From assembly GCF_001707885.1 (NCBI RefSeq), contig NZ_MASS01000041.1:1-38969 (forward strand): a stretch of 38,969 nt of DNA, given 5' to 3'. This document shows positions 18,080 through 26,375 of this stretch, piece after piece. How positions within the stretch are numbered: the first letter of the stretch is position 1; the number at the start of each line of letters is the position of its first letter. Source of the DNA: Desulfosporosinus cupriresistens (GTDB lineage: Bacteria > Bacillota > Desulfitobacteriia > Desulfitobacteriales > Desulfitobacteriaceae). The notes below the pieces were generated by a model. It had not been told where the DNA came from. It saw nothing but the letters and a program-made list of their open reading frames with translations, and searched no databases. The position numbers and the translations under genes are program-made.

Positions 18080-18288
18080 ATTCACCTTAGCATCCTAGAT
18101 TAAACCTCATCAAAACTATCAAGCAGCGCATCCTATGCTTCTAGAAATACCTTATCTTGACTTAAAATAATTAAAAGCTCTTACCGTAATCGAATCCGGT
18201 TACCCTCTATATTGCCTTTCGATTTGGCCCTTTTTGCGTAGTTTCTTAACATTGAATACAAAACATTCCCCACAATCATAGTTAATAA

Positions 18289-18602
18289 TCATTTGGCTAC
18301 GACATTTCTTGAGTATCCTGCTTTTTCCTTTATAGAAGAAAGCCCCGCCAAATACATTGCATATTCTAGAGGGCGTTCATAAGCTACAATGGTATAGTTT
18401 TATCTCTAAGTTTCTCTATACTTACTTTAAGTGGTTTGCCATTAACCTCAAGCAGCGAGATATTACCATTAAGGTCAACACACAGGTCAAATCCTAATTC
18501 TGCAAAAAGGCCAAATTGCTCCTCAATCATTTGTGTAATTTTAAGAGCTAAATCCAAAAGTGAAGAGGCAATTTCCCGCTCACTTTCAGTTAGATCTTTC
18601 AT
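18289..18602 (-). pseudogene. YheC/YheD-like ATP-grasp protein, C-terminal remnant
   Basis: The minus frame from 18602 reads ITQMIEEQFGLFAELGFDLC and then NISLLEVNGKPL, the end of the ATP-grasp domain of the YheC/YheD family (endospore coat-associated proteins in Bacillus). It stops at 18384. A second frame, shifted by one base, continues with YERPLEYAMYLAGLSS to a stop at 18289, which is the normal family ending. The N-terminal two thirds are missing. So the gene is both truncated and frameshifted, and is dead. Confidence 0.7.
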
Positions 18603-18764
18603 AGCCTCATCATAAGTTGTTACGTTTCAAATCATTATCTTTCCTCCATTCCAATAATCTTGCAAAACAATTCACATTTCTTCCCAAATCATCATACGAT
18701 AAATTATGTTTCAACATCTTATACAACCAACCGATTTTCAAATTGACAAAAAGGGAGCAGTTAT

Positions 18765-18983
18765 ATGACAAAGAAAGAGAAATTAAACCTTCTGGAAGAA
18801 CTGCTGGACATCGGAAAGGATACTCTCAGTGAGGACACAGAGCTGAAAGATCTCAGCGAATGGGATTCCTTGGCCGGTATAACCGTCATCGCAATGTTTG
18901 ACAGCGACTTCGGCAAAATTATCACGTCCGATGACTTAGAGGGTTTTATAACCGTAAATGACATCTTGGATAAAATGGATTGA
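18765..18983 (+). CDS. Acyl carrier protein
   Basis: A 72 aa acyl carrier protein. The phosphopantetheine site is EWDSL with Ser35, followed by the helix GITVIAMFDSDFGKIIT. It is not the housekeeping ACP: the usual DSLDTVELVM region is replaced by DSLAGITVIAMFD, as in carrier proteins of dedicated pathways. GGGAGCAG precedes the ATG at 18765. It is the first gene of a rightward operon with a KAS III and an SDR; the KAS gene starts 11 bp later. It should carry the acyl chain that those enzymes make. Confidence 0.85.
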   Translation: MTKKEKLNLLEELLDIGKDTLSEDTELKDLSEWDSLAGITVIAMFDSDFGKIITSDDLEGFITVNDILDKMD

Positions 18984-18993
18984 GGTGGCTTTT

Positions 18994-20040
18994 TTGGCAG
19001 TAGGGATATTAAATAATGTGGAAATTAAGGGCATTGCAGGTGCAGTACCCGACAATGTGAAAAAAAGCGAGGAATACAATAACGTATTTGGCGAAGAAAG
19101 TGTCCAGAAGTTTATTAATATGACCGGCGTAAAAAAAAGACATGTTGCTTTGAATGAGCAATGCGCCTCTGATTTATGTTATGCACCGGCAAAAAGACTG
19201 CTTGAAAAATTGGGCTGGGAGCCTTCATCCATTGATGGATTGATACTAATTACACAAACACCGGATTATGCAACACCGGCAACAGCCTGTGTTCTTCAGC
19301 ATAGGCTGGGACTTTCCGAAGACTGTATCGCTTTTGACGTCAATCTCGGATGCTCAGCCTATGTTTACGGAATATGGCTTGCCGCGACAATGATTAATAC
19401 ACAAGGCATAAATAGGGTACTTCTGCTTGTTGGAGACACCAGCAACTTTGGAATAAATCAAAACGACAGTGCAACTGCCATGATATTCGGTGATGGAGGT
19501 TCAGCAACAGCTTTGGAAAGAACCGAAGGGAAAAGCCTGAAGTACTTCTTGAAAACCAAGGGCAGTGGTTTCAAGCATATTATGGTCCCTGCAGGACATG
19601 CCAGGAGCAGGAGTAAAACAAATCTGGAAGGCTCGGAATATGCATTGGCCATGAAAGGTTCAGAAATTTTTACTTTCAGCATCACTGATATCCCACGGAC
19701 CCTTAAAAGCTTCATGTCCCAATACAACATTGACAAGGACGAGGTGGATATGTACATATTCCACCAGGCTAACCTTTTCATTTTGAAGCATCTGTCAAAG
19801 AAACTGGGTATACCCATGGGAAAAGTAGCTGTGTCAATCGATAGGTACGGAAATACAAGCGGAGAATCAATACCACTGACACTGGTGGACGCTTTGGGAA
19901 ATGAGGAGTCAAAAGAGCCTATTAAACTCTTGCTGTGCGGCTTCGGCGTAGGATTATCCTGGGGCGGGATTTATCTCGAAATGGACAGATCCGTCTGCCT
20001 GCCAATGATATACACCAACGACTACTTTACCGGAGGCTGA
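18994..20040 (+). CDS. Beta-ketoacyl-ACP synthase III (FabH-like)
   Basis: A 348 aa thiolase-fold condensing enzyme. Active-site residues are Cys120 in DVNLGCSAYVYG, His257 in IFHQAN and Asn287 in RYGNTSGES, the complete KAS III Cys-His-Asn triad. FabH-type enzymes join an acyl-CoA starter to malonyl-ACP, or transfer acyl groups in secondary pathways. Context with a dedicated ACP and SDR suggests priming of a special acyl chain rather than bulk fatty acid synthesis. The start is TTG at 18994, with GAGGTGG 5 nt upstream; earlier in-frame codons lie inside the ACP gene. The next gene starts 7 bp after the stop. Confidence 0.88.
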   Translation: MAVGILNNVEIKGIAGAVPDNVKKSEEYNNVFGEESVQKFINMTGVKKRHVALNEQCASDLCYAPAKRLLEKLGWEPSSIDGLILITQTPDYATPATACVLQHRLGLSEDCIAFDVNLGCSAYVYGIWLAATMINTQGINRVLLLVGDTSNFGINQNDSATAMIFGDGGSATALERTEGKSLKYFLKTKGSGFKHIMVPAGHARSRSKTNLEGSEYALAMKGSEIFTFSITDIPRTLKSFMSQYNIDKDEVDMYIFHQANLFILKHLSKKLGIPMGKVAVSIDRYGNTSGESIPLTLVDALGNEESKEPIKLLLCGFGVGLSWGGIYLEMDRSVCLPMIYTNDYFTGG

Positions 20041-20047
20041 GTCAATA

Positions 20048-20806
20048 ATGAATCCAATGGATTTAAAAGGCAAAAACATTATGGTAACCGGTGCCTCTTC
20101 CGGTATCGGAAAAAGCATCGCTTTATTCCTGAGTAAAATGGGTGCCAATGTCATTTTGGTGGCAAGGAATGAAGAAAGGCTCAAGGCAGTCCTCATGGAA
20201 CTGGAGCCCGGCAATCACTCCTACTTTTTGTTCGATCTGAGCGATCCTGCTGGAATCGGGAACATGATAGACAATGTAAGCAGCGGAGGTTTAAAGCTTA
20301 GCGGCCTTGTACATTCAGCCGGCATAGGAAAGGCTGTGCCTTTGCAGTACTTGAAACTGGAAGATTTGCGCAATATCATGTCTGTTAACTTTTATTCCTT
20401 TATCGAGCTTGCAAAACAATTTTCTAGGCGGAAGAACAATGATAACGGGGGAAGCATAGTAGCCATATCGTCTATTTCAAGCAAGGTTGGGGCAAGAGGC
20501 TTGACTGCCTATTGCGCAAGCAAGGGGGCTTTGGACAGCGCCATTAAGTCAATGGCACTGGAGCTTGCTCCAAAGGGGATAAGAATAAACTCCATTGCAC
20601 CAGGCATGATTAAGACCCAGATATATGACGGACTTAAAAAAATTGCCAATAACAATAATTTCGAAGAAGACCAGAAGAAAAGGCAGATAATGGGTATCGG
20701 AGAACCGGAAGATGTCGCCTATGCAGCCGCATTTTTATTAAGTGATGCATCAAGATTCATAACAGGGACATCAATGATAGTTGATGGGGGATATCTGGCT
20801 CATTAA
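20048..20806 (+). CDS. Short-chain dehydrogenase/reductase, FabG-like
   Basis: A 252 aa NAD(P)-dependent reductase. The Rossmann motif is TGASSGIG at residues 14-21, the catalytic Tyr155 and Lys159 lie in YCASK, and a Ser stands at SSISS (about 141-145). The PGMIKT and SRFITGTSMIVDGGY endings are classical. Beside ACP and KAS III it most likely reduces a beta-ketoacyl-ACP. The ATG at 20048 has GGAGG inside the end of the upstream gene, so the three genes are one operon, closed by the terminator at 20837. One change from the usual NAG motif: HSAGIG in place of NNAG. Confidence 0.88.
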   Translation: MNPMDLKGKNIMVTGASSGIGKSIALFLSKMGANVILVARNEERLKAVLMELEPGNHSYFLFDLSDPAGIGNMIDNVSSGGLKLSGLVHSAGIGKAVPLQYLKLEDLRNIMSVNFYSFIELAKQFSRRKNNDNGGSIVAISSISSKVGARGLTAYCASKGALDSAIKSMALELAPKGIRINSIAPGMIKTQIYDGLKKIANNNNFEEDQKKRQIMGIGEPEDVAYAAAFLLSDASRFITGTSMIVDGGYLAH

Positions 20807-20836
20807 GCCTGAAGCTGCCGAACAGAAATGTTTGAA

Positions 20837-20888
20837 GGGGCCGTTGCACAACAAACTTTGAAGTTCGATTGCAACGACCCTTTTTTTC
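20837..20888 (+). terminator. Rho-independent terminator of the ACP-KAS-SDR operon
   Basis: Stem GGG(G/C)CCGTTGCA / TGCAACGACCC with one mismatch around a 21 nt loop, followed by a T-run of about eight. Confidence 0.8.
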
Positions 20889-21062
20889 TTTGGCATTTAA
20901 GAAAAAAGAGTGTACCTCGCTACTTCAAATGTAGTTTACGATACTCCCTTCTCATGGTCACTATTCACCTCAAATCCGGCGCTGTATGAAATTCGTGTAT
21001 ACCTCGCCGCGCCGGTAAAATGCAGCAATCAAAATCCTCGTGAACATGTTCTGTGAACCTTA

Positions 21063-21479
21063 CTACTGCTTTTCGATCAGGAACAGGGTTTGGCCGTACT
21101 CTACCGCTTGCCCGCTTTCAACCAGAATTTCCACGATCTTGCCGGCAACCTCAGCTTCGATCTCGTTCATCACTTTCAATGTTTCCACAATGCATACTGG
21201 CTGGCCAACCCGGACAGTTGCGCCGATTTCCACATACGGTAGATCATCAGCTGCCTGGGCCCGGCGAAAGGTTCCGACTATTGGAGCGACTACCGGAATA
21301 AGCTCAGGGTCAGCAGCAGTAGACCCTTTTTCCGCAGGCTTTGCTTCCATGGTAACGACTGTTGCACAAGCACTGGCTTTCTTGATGTTGATCCGGAAAC
21401 CTTCGATCGCGAGGGTAAGCTCGGTGATTTCAGTAGCGTCAAGCATTTTTATTAATTCCTGGATTTCCTTTAAGTTCAT
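21063..21479 (-). CDS. accB: Biotin carboxyl carrier protein (AccB-like)
   Basis: A 138 aa BCCP. The N-terminal MNLKEIQELIKMLDATEITE is typical of AccB, a variable linker follows (about 35-60), and the biotinyl domain ends the protein with ETLKVMNEIEAE, where Lys102 is the biotin site (usual sequence EAMKMMN, here LKVMN). BCCP moves carboxylate to acetyl-CoA to make malonyl-CoA. Biotin carboxylase and carboxyltransferase genes are absent from the window. As the last gene of a leftward operon it probably supplies malonyl units to this pathway. The ATG at 21479 is chosen for GGAGG 9 nt upstream; an ATG five codons earlier is less well placed. Confidence 0.85.
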   Translation of the reverse strand: MNLKEIQELIKMLDATEITELTLAIEGFRINIKKASACATVVTMEAKPAEKGSTAADPELIPVVAPIVGTFRRAQAADDLPYVEIGATVRVGQPVCIVETLKVMNEIEAEVAGKIVEILVESGQAVEYGQTLFLIEKQ

Positions 21480-21498
21480 TTCCGAATCCTCCATCGTC

Positions 21499-23067
21499 CT
21501 ATTGCTTGCAGCCTTCCAGGATTTCGTGTTTTATATTGTTCAGTAGCCTTTCCACATCATAGGAAAGAACCGTATTTTCATAAAAACCTGCAGCCAGTGT
21601 CATTATACCGTTATAGGTGTTGGCCATCAGCAGCAGTCCAGGCGCACTGACAACCGGAGGAATAATATAATAATCGGAAACGTTTACATCACCCATTTTT
21701 ATTAATTGCTTTGATAGGATTCCAATGTTGGATAGTGTGGGTATACATCTGTCGCCATAGTAGACAGGACGTTTTGCTCTATTTTTACCAATCCTTGATG
21801 TAGCCTGGTAATAGGCGAGAGCTTCCTTAAAGCTGACCCTTTCTAGGCGTTCCAGGCCGATAGCGCTTTGTAAGCCGGGATAGCCCCTTTTTATTTCATT
21901 CATCATATAGACGACCCTGGACAGAGTCTCACCAAAAGACTCATTTTCCACCATGGAAAGCCAGGTACCCACCGAGCCGGAGAAATTGCGTAAGGCTTCT
22001 GTCTTACTATCAGACAAATATCGCCGTAAATCGACAGTGACACCTATCCCCATAGGTACGCCGTACATCGGTTGCCCCATTTTAAGCATGGCTCTGTAAT
22101 ATGCTGCAAGAATCAAGTCGTTATAAGTGGCTCCCCTGGATTTTGCATAGCTGCTTATGGCCTCCGCCTGGTCTGGCGAAATTCTGCAGACAACCATGCG
22201 GGTAGTGCTGGATGTGCCCTGCTTCCATGGAAATGCCCATGTTGGCAGCAGCATATCCGACCCTGGAATCCACAAAGAGTCCGGCTCCGTTATCCCAAGG
22301 CTTTTAAACAGTCTGTCCTGGTCTCCTCTTCCTCTTTTTGACGGTATTGGTACAAATGCCTCCTCGGAGCCGTCAAGCCTGGAATATATATCTGAAATCA
22401 GCTGGACATACTCCTTGAGTCCCGTTGCATCACAGCAGGCGTGGTTAGCTTTTATTCCCACGATATCACATTCATCCGACCGGATCAGCTTTACTTTTAT
22501 CTTGGGATCATTATCCATATCCAAAGGGCTTTCCAAAAACAGTTGGACAGCTTCTTCCGCGTTGGTGGTCTCCTCCATAGAGCAGAACTCTATTTTATCA
22601 ATATCCTCCAGCCGTTTCCAATATGGAGGGTCATGCTCAACAAACCGGCAGCCCAGAACCGGCTCAGCATCAACGGATAATCTTACTGCTCTTGACAGCT
22701 TGTCGAAGTCTATTCTGCCATCCAGCTTCATTATAACCTGGATCTGAAAATTTGCGATTCCATAACGGGCAATATAATTATAGATGTCATGTCCGTTTGC
22801 CGGCAGGACATCCGGACTGTCCGGTATCTTCCCTGTTCCGGGCTTGCTGATATCCAGGTACTTCTCAAAGGCCTTGCCCAGATCTTTATAATAGCTCACC
22901 ATATAATGGGGCATATTCTCGTAGAATTTATAGTAATGGTCCAAATCGAATAAAGGGAGCATGGCTTCAAAAGGGTTTTCTCCTATTGCGAGTTTCTTCT
23001 TTTTTTCTCCATGAGATAAGTTTATTTCAGTATCTCCGAATTTGATTTTGATCTCCAAATTTTTCAC
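21499..23067 (-). CDS. Condensation-fold acyltransferase A
   Basis: A 522 aa stand-alone condensation-domain-like protein (family of NRPS C domains, PapA and alcohol acyltransferases). The catalytic HxxxD is His209-ACC-Asp213, with Ala after the Asp where Gly is usual. Residues about 435-450 hold PTLSNIGILSKQL, the NxG-type floor-loop region. Residues 1-85 are an extra N-terminal part related to the 67 aa protein at 24425. Residues about 105-187 are encoded by a 246 bp segment identical to one in gene B (24971-26335). It should transfer acyl groups from an ACP or CoA to an alcohol or amine. Start GTG at 23067; AAAGAGA is close upstream. It precedes accB by 20 bp. Confidence 0.75.
   Translation of the reverse strand: MKNLEIKIKFGDTEINLSHGEKKKKLAIGENPFEAMLPLFDLDHYYKFYENMPHYMVSYYKDLGKAFEKYLDISKPGTGKIPDSPDVLPANGHDIYNYIARYGIANFQIQVIMKLDGRIDFDKLSRAVRLSVDAEPVLGCRFVEHDPPYWKRLEDIDKIEFCSMEETTNAEEAVQLFLESPLDMDNDPKIKVKLIRSDECDIVGIKANHACCDATGLKEYVQLISDIYSRLDGSEEAFVPIPSKRGRGDQDRLFKSLGITEPDSLWIPGSDMLLPTWAFPWKQGTSSTTRMVVCRISPDQAEAISSYAKSRGATYNDLILAAYYRAMLKMGQPMYGVPMGIGVTVDLRRYLSDSKTEALRNFSGSVGTWLSMVENESFGETLSRVVYMMNEIKRGYPGLQSAIGLERLERVSFKEALAYYQATSRIGKNRAKRPVYYGDRCIPTLSNIGILSKQLIKMGDVNVSDYYIIPPVVSAPGLLLMANTYNGIMTLAAGFYENTVLSYDVERLLNNIKHEILEGCKQ
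22508..22753 (-). repeat. 246 bp perfect inverted repeat, left arm
   Basis: Identical without a mismatch, by base-by-base reading, to the reverse complement of 25093-25338. It lies inside the acyltransferase A gene (codons about 105-187). Outside the arms the two genes are clearly diverged. 2339 bp separate the arms. Confidence 0.95.
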
Positions 23068-23124
23068 TCTCTTTCGAAATATATAAAAGCTGATTAGCGC
23101 CTCAAAATATAGGATTTGAATAAG

Positions 23125-23940
23125 TTATGGCACTAGTTTTAGCTGTTCTAAACGCTTATTGATAATCCCCATTAGCCATTTTTCTTCTCCCGGTATCCTG
23201 GCCCTCAGCCTGGCAGCCGCCACCGGAAGCATCCATGCATCGAGATTTTCCAGGTTAGCCTTTGAAGCTCCTATATACTCAATCAGGTAAAGCCAGCATG
23301 TCATCCATTTAGAGAAAGCGGACACGGTACCCACAATATCGGGAATTCCGGGTGGTATTGCCGGCGTATTGATTAAGAGACATGTCCTGGCAACATCCCC
23401 TAACGGGTCTCCACTGTACGCACCGCTCCAATCTAAAGCAACAAGCTTATCATTGGAGACAATTATATTGCCCAGATGTAAATCTCCATGGCAAATGCTG
23501 TCCCCTTCTGGCAATTTATCTACAAAGTCAATAATTTTTTTCGCCTTGTCTCCCAGTATTCCTGAAGAAAGTATAATTGCCTGCGAGAATTTTTCCTTTT
23601 GAGATGGTAAGCCTTCATGGGAGAATTTATGAATTTTGTGTTGAAAGCCGGCCAATTGCTGTACAAAGCTGTAAAACCGCCAGGGCTCCTTTACAAGCAT
23701 AGCCCACATTGATTTGCCGAATATCCTTTGAAGTATTATCCCTTTACAGCCGCCAATCTCTATCATATCGAAAACAGCAGGAGAAGGCACTTCAGCTTCA
23801 TGTATCTTCCGTCCGATTGCAGCCTCCCGCATTATCCATTCCTCACCATAGCCTTCTTTGTAAAGCTTTAATACTTTATCCTGTCCCCATATATATACAT
23901 CGGCTGTCATTCCTTTACCCAGCAACTCTCCCTTTTCCAT
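23125..23940 (-). CDS. Aminoglycoside phosphotransferase-like kinase
   Basis: A 271 aa protein-kinase-fold small-molecule kinase (APH family). The N-lobe has LGKGMTADVYIWG and the ATP-anchoring Lys in VLKLYKE. The catalytic loop is HGDLHLGNII (His151 to about Ile160), and VALDWSG holds the metal-binding Asp170. APH enzymes phosphorylate hydroxyls of aminoglycosides, choline, sugars and similar molecules. In this operon it could phosphorylate a pathway intermediate or give self-protection; neither is proven. The ATG at 23940 is preceded by AAAGGAAGA; a TTG five codons earlier is less likely. Confidence 0.8.
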   Translation of the reverse strand: MEKGELLGKGMTADVYIWGQDKVLKLYKEGYGEEWIMREAAIGRKIHEAEVPSPAVFDMIEIGGCKGIILQRIFGKSMWAMLVKEPWRFYSFVQQLAGFQHKIHKFSHEGLPSQKEKFSQAIILSSGILGDKAKKIIDFVDKLPEGDSICHGDLHLGNIIVSNDKLVALDWSGAYSGDPLGDVARTCLLINTPAIPPGIPDIVGTVSAFSKWMTCWLYLIEYIGASKANLENLDAWMLPVAAARLRARIPGEEKWLMGIINKRLEQLKLVP

Positions 23941-23988
23941 AAATCTTCCTTTCAAAATGATATATTAGACTGTTTAACCACTCCTGGA

Positions 23989-24432
23989 CTAACCGGTGCT
24001 GCAAGACTCGGAAAATTGCCTGAGCCGCTGGTAAATTTCGAGATCCTCCTTTTTAATATTAATTGGTTCAATCCTACGGTTTGTCCATACATGGACTGTC
24101 TTTCCCGCAGCAAGGAGCCTCCCTTTTTCCTTTTCCAGCACTTCATATTCAAACTTTAACTTCACACAGAACATATAGGATATTCTTGTAATGACTGTTA
24201 CCTCGTCGCCATGCCTTGCAGGACTTTTAAACCTGCATTCCATTTGGATAAGCGGAAGGTAGAAGCCCCTGCCGCTAATTTCCGAATTTGAAGCTCCCGC
24301 CTTCCTCAAATAATCCTCCCTGCCTTTTTCGAACCAGAGCGGATAGATTGAATGGTGTACAATGCCCATCCCATCAACTTCTGTATATTTAACATGGAGA
24401 CTTGTTTCTGTGGCCATTACATTAGTCGTCAT
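23989..24432 (-). CDS. 4HBT-fold acyl-CoA/ACP thioesterase
   Basis: A hot-dog-fold thioesterase of about 147 aa in the YbgC/4-hydroxybenzoyl-CoA thioesterase group. YTEVDGMGIVHHSIYPLWFE corresponds to the family motif with catalytic Asp20 and the following GIVHH turn; GDEVTVITRISYM is the central strand. It would release the acyl chain from ACP or CoA. The ATG at 24432 overlaps the stop of the preceding 67 aa gene by about 11 bp, so translation is probably coupled. A second ATG 15 nt downstream is possible. The gene is followed after about 50 bp by the kinase gene. Confidence 0.8.
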   Translation of the reverse strand: MTTNVMATETSLHVKYTEVDGMGIVHHSIYPLWFEKGREDYLRKAGASNSEISGRGFYLPLIQMECRFKSPARHGDEVTVITRISYMFCVKLKFEYEVLEKEKGRLLAAGKTVHVWTNRRIEPINIKKEDLEIYQRLRQFSESCSTG

Positions 24433-24625
24433 GGCTTTTATCGGATTTACTCGTTTTCGTATACTTTTCCGCGCACTTTGTACATTCTTCAAGATAATTG
24501 GTATAGCTTGAATATGTCAGGCTGAATAATTCCTTTAAGAATTCCGGATTGGGCATTGAAAACATTGTTGCAAAACATTTCTCATATGGAGCCTTAATTG
24601 TGGCTTTACCGAATTTGATTTTCAT
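24422..24625 (-). CDS. Small protein related to the N-terminus of acyltransferase A
   Basis: A 67 aa protein that begins MKIKFGKATIKAPYE, followed by helices with SSYTNYLEECTKCAEKY and a polar tail KTSKSDKSHDD. Its start resembles residues 5-16 of acyltransferase A (IKIKFGDTEINL), and both continue with a hydrophobic/aromatic helix, so I take them as the same domain, stand-alone here and fused there. It has no known name; a scaffold or docking role is a guess. The start at 24625 has GGAGTGGGG upstream; a frame to 24673 is open but poorly started. It is the first gene of the leftward operon. Confidence 0.55.
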   Translation of the reverse strand: MKIKFGKATIKAPYEKCFATMFSMPNPEFLKELFSLTYSSYTNYLEECTKCAEKYTKTSKSDKSHDD

Positions 24626-24970
24626 ACCTACCCCACTCCTTGTATAAAATTCACAATATACATACTTCTCCATGTCATGTACACATAAGGTACAGCAGAC
24701 AGCAGAAACATATTTCGTAATACCATATTATGGTACTTTGTCCGCAGGTGTTACATTTAATCTCTTATGTTAACTATTCATTTTTGCTTTGGGGGTAGTA
24801 ACGTACAAATTATTCTCAATTTCGATTATCATAATTACCAAACCGTGACATTTAGGTGAAGCATTTCATAAAATGATACAAGCAGGCAAATTACAAATCG
24901 CTTTTTACTATTATGTAAATATAACTACTGCAAAGTTAAAGAACCGTAGATAATTTTCTAAAAGGAGCAG
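24626..24970. promoter_or_regulatory. Divergent intergenic region of the acyltransferase cluster
   Basis: About 345 bp between the leftward five-gene operon and the rightward acyltransferase B gene. It must contain promoters for both. It is AT-rich, and no operator palindrome stands out. Confidence 0.4.
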
Positions 24971-26335
24971 TTGAAAGTGCAATCAATCTTTAAATTCCCC
25001 AAAATCAACAAGCTGGATTTTGATGCTGGATCGGATGTTATGCCCGCGTACGCTCATGATTTTGGCAATTACGCAGCCCGGTACGGAATTGGAAATTTTC
25101 AGATCCAGGTTATAATGAAGCTGGATGGCAGAATAGACTTCGACAAGCTGTCAAGAGCAGTAAGATTATCCGTTGATGCTGAGCCGGTTCTGGGCTGCCG
25201 GTTTGTTGAGCATGACCCTCCATATTGGAAACGGCTGGAGGATATTGATAAAATAGAGTTCTGCTCTATGGAGGAGACCACCAACGCGGAAGAAGCTGTC
25301 CAACTGTTTTTGGAAAGCCCTTTGGATATGGATAATGACCCTATGGTTAAAGTAAAACTCATACGTTCGCAGGAGTATGACACGGTAGGTATTAAGCTTA
25401 ACCACACATGTAGTGATGGCGCCGGTACAAAGGAATACATCCATCTTCTGGCACATATTTATTCCAGTATTGACTGCGAAAATGGAGAGTATGTGCCAAA
25501 ACCAAGCGTGCGCAGCAGGGAAGATCATGAACGGGTATTTAATACCCTTGGCATAGAAAACCCCAAACTTGACAATTCGGTAGTAGAAAGCCCCAGGACC
25601 GTCTGGCCTTTCCCATGGGAGTCGGGAGGATGTAAGAATGTCACTCCCTTTGTGATTTGCAGGCTCCCCGCAGGGCAGCTTGATATATTGTCTAGGTTTG
25701 CAAAAGAACGGGGAGCTACAATTAATGATTTAATACTTGCCGCCTTTTACAGGGCAATGTTTAAATTATCCCGGCCTCCATACGGAATTCCTATGGATAT
25801 TGGCCTTACTGTGGATTTGCGCCGCTACCTCCCCGATAACAAAGCTCAGGCAATCCGGAATTTATCAGGAGGAATTATTTTAAGGATCCCAAGAACTCAC
25901 GGTGAATCCTTTGAGGGAACATTATCTAGGGTAGTTTCCGTAATGAATCGTAAAAAGAGCGCAAACCCGGGTTATCAGAACGCTTCACTTGCAGAACGTG
26001 CAGAAATCTTCAATTTTTATCAGTTTCTGGCTTTTTCCAGATTCGTATCAAAGACCTCCGAAATCCTGTCGCAAAAAAGTATTTTTTGCTCTCCGGGATT
26101 GTCTAACGTAGGCCTTATTTCAAAGTCTTTAATAAAATTCGGCGAGCATGTAGTCACTGACGCTTATATTATTCCGCCGGCAATACGTGCCCCCGGACTT
26201 TTAATTGTTGCATCCAGCTATAACGGGATATTGACGCTTGCAATCGGATTTTACAAAGGTTCCATCAACAGGAAGTATCATGAGAAACTCCTGAACAAGA
26301 TTAAAAGTGAACTAATGGAAGGCTGTAAACAGTAG
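24971..26335 (+). CDS. Condensation-fold acyltransferase B
   Basis: A 454 aa paralogue of acyltransferase A. The catalytic motif is complete: His145-TCS-Asp149-Gly150 (numbered from the TTG). Residues about 42-123 are identical to A because the DNA is identical there; the remaining parts are diverged (for example GLSNVGLISKSLIKFG against TLSNIGILSKQLIKMG). It lacks the 65-85 residue N-terminal extension of A. It is probably a second acyl transfer enzyme with different specificity. AAAGGAG precedes a TTG (24971) and, at better spacing, a GTG (24977). It is transcribed away from the leftward operon and is followed directly by a terminator. Confidence 0.75.
   Translation: MKVQSIFKFPKINKLDFDAGSDVMPAYAHDFGNYAARYGIGNFQIQVIMKLDGRIDFDKLSRAVRLSVDAEPVLGCRFVEHDPPYWKRLEDIDKIEFCSMEETTNAEEAVQLFLESPLDMDNDPMVKVKLIRSQEYDTVGIKLNHTCSDGAGTKEYIHLLAHIYSSIDCENGEYVPKPSVRSREDHERVFNTLGIENPKLDNSVVESPRTVWPFPWESGGCKNVTPFVICRLPAGQLDILSRFAKERGATINDLILAAFYRAMFKLSRPPYGIPMDIGLTVDLRRYLPDNKAQAIRNLSGGIILRIPRTHGESFEGTLSRVVSVMNRKKSANPGYQNASLAERAEIFNFYQFLAFSRFVSKTSEILSQKSIFCSPGLSNVGLISKSLIKFGEHVVTDAYIIPPAIRAPGLLIVASSYNGILTLAIGFYKGSINRKYHEKLLNKIKSELMEGCKQ
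25093..25338 (+). repeat. 246 bp perfect inverted repeat, right arm
   Basis: Reverse complement of 22508-22753, identical over all 246 bp as read. It lies at codons about 42-123 of acyltransferase B. Confidence 0.95.
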
Positions 26336-26364
26336 TGCAGAGAGGGCCATATGCCCTCTCTGCA
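26336..26364 (+). terminator. Bidirectional terminator-like hairpin
   Basis: 12 bp perfect stem TGCAGAGAGGGC / GCCCTCTCTGCA around CATAT, beginning directly after the stop of acyltransferase B. Confidence 0.75.
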
Positions 26365-26375
26365 AAATATGATGA

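Noticed and set aside
21040..21546. Plus-strand open frame of 168 codons opposite accB
   Set aside because: Ser/Thr-rich shadow of the accB coding strand.
22157..22747. Long plus-strand frame opposite acyltransferase A, with an identical stretch opposite gene B
   Set aside because: Shadow of the coding strand; the identity is only the 246 bp inverted repeat.
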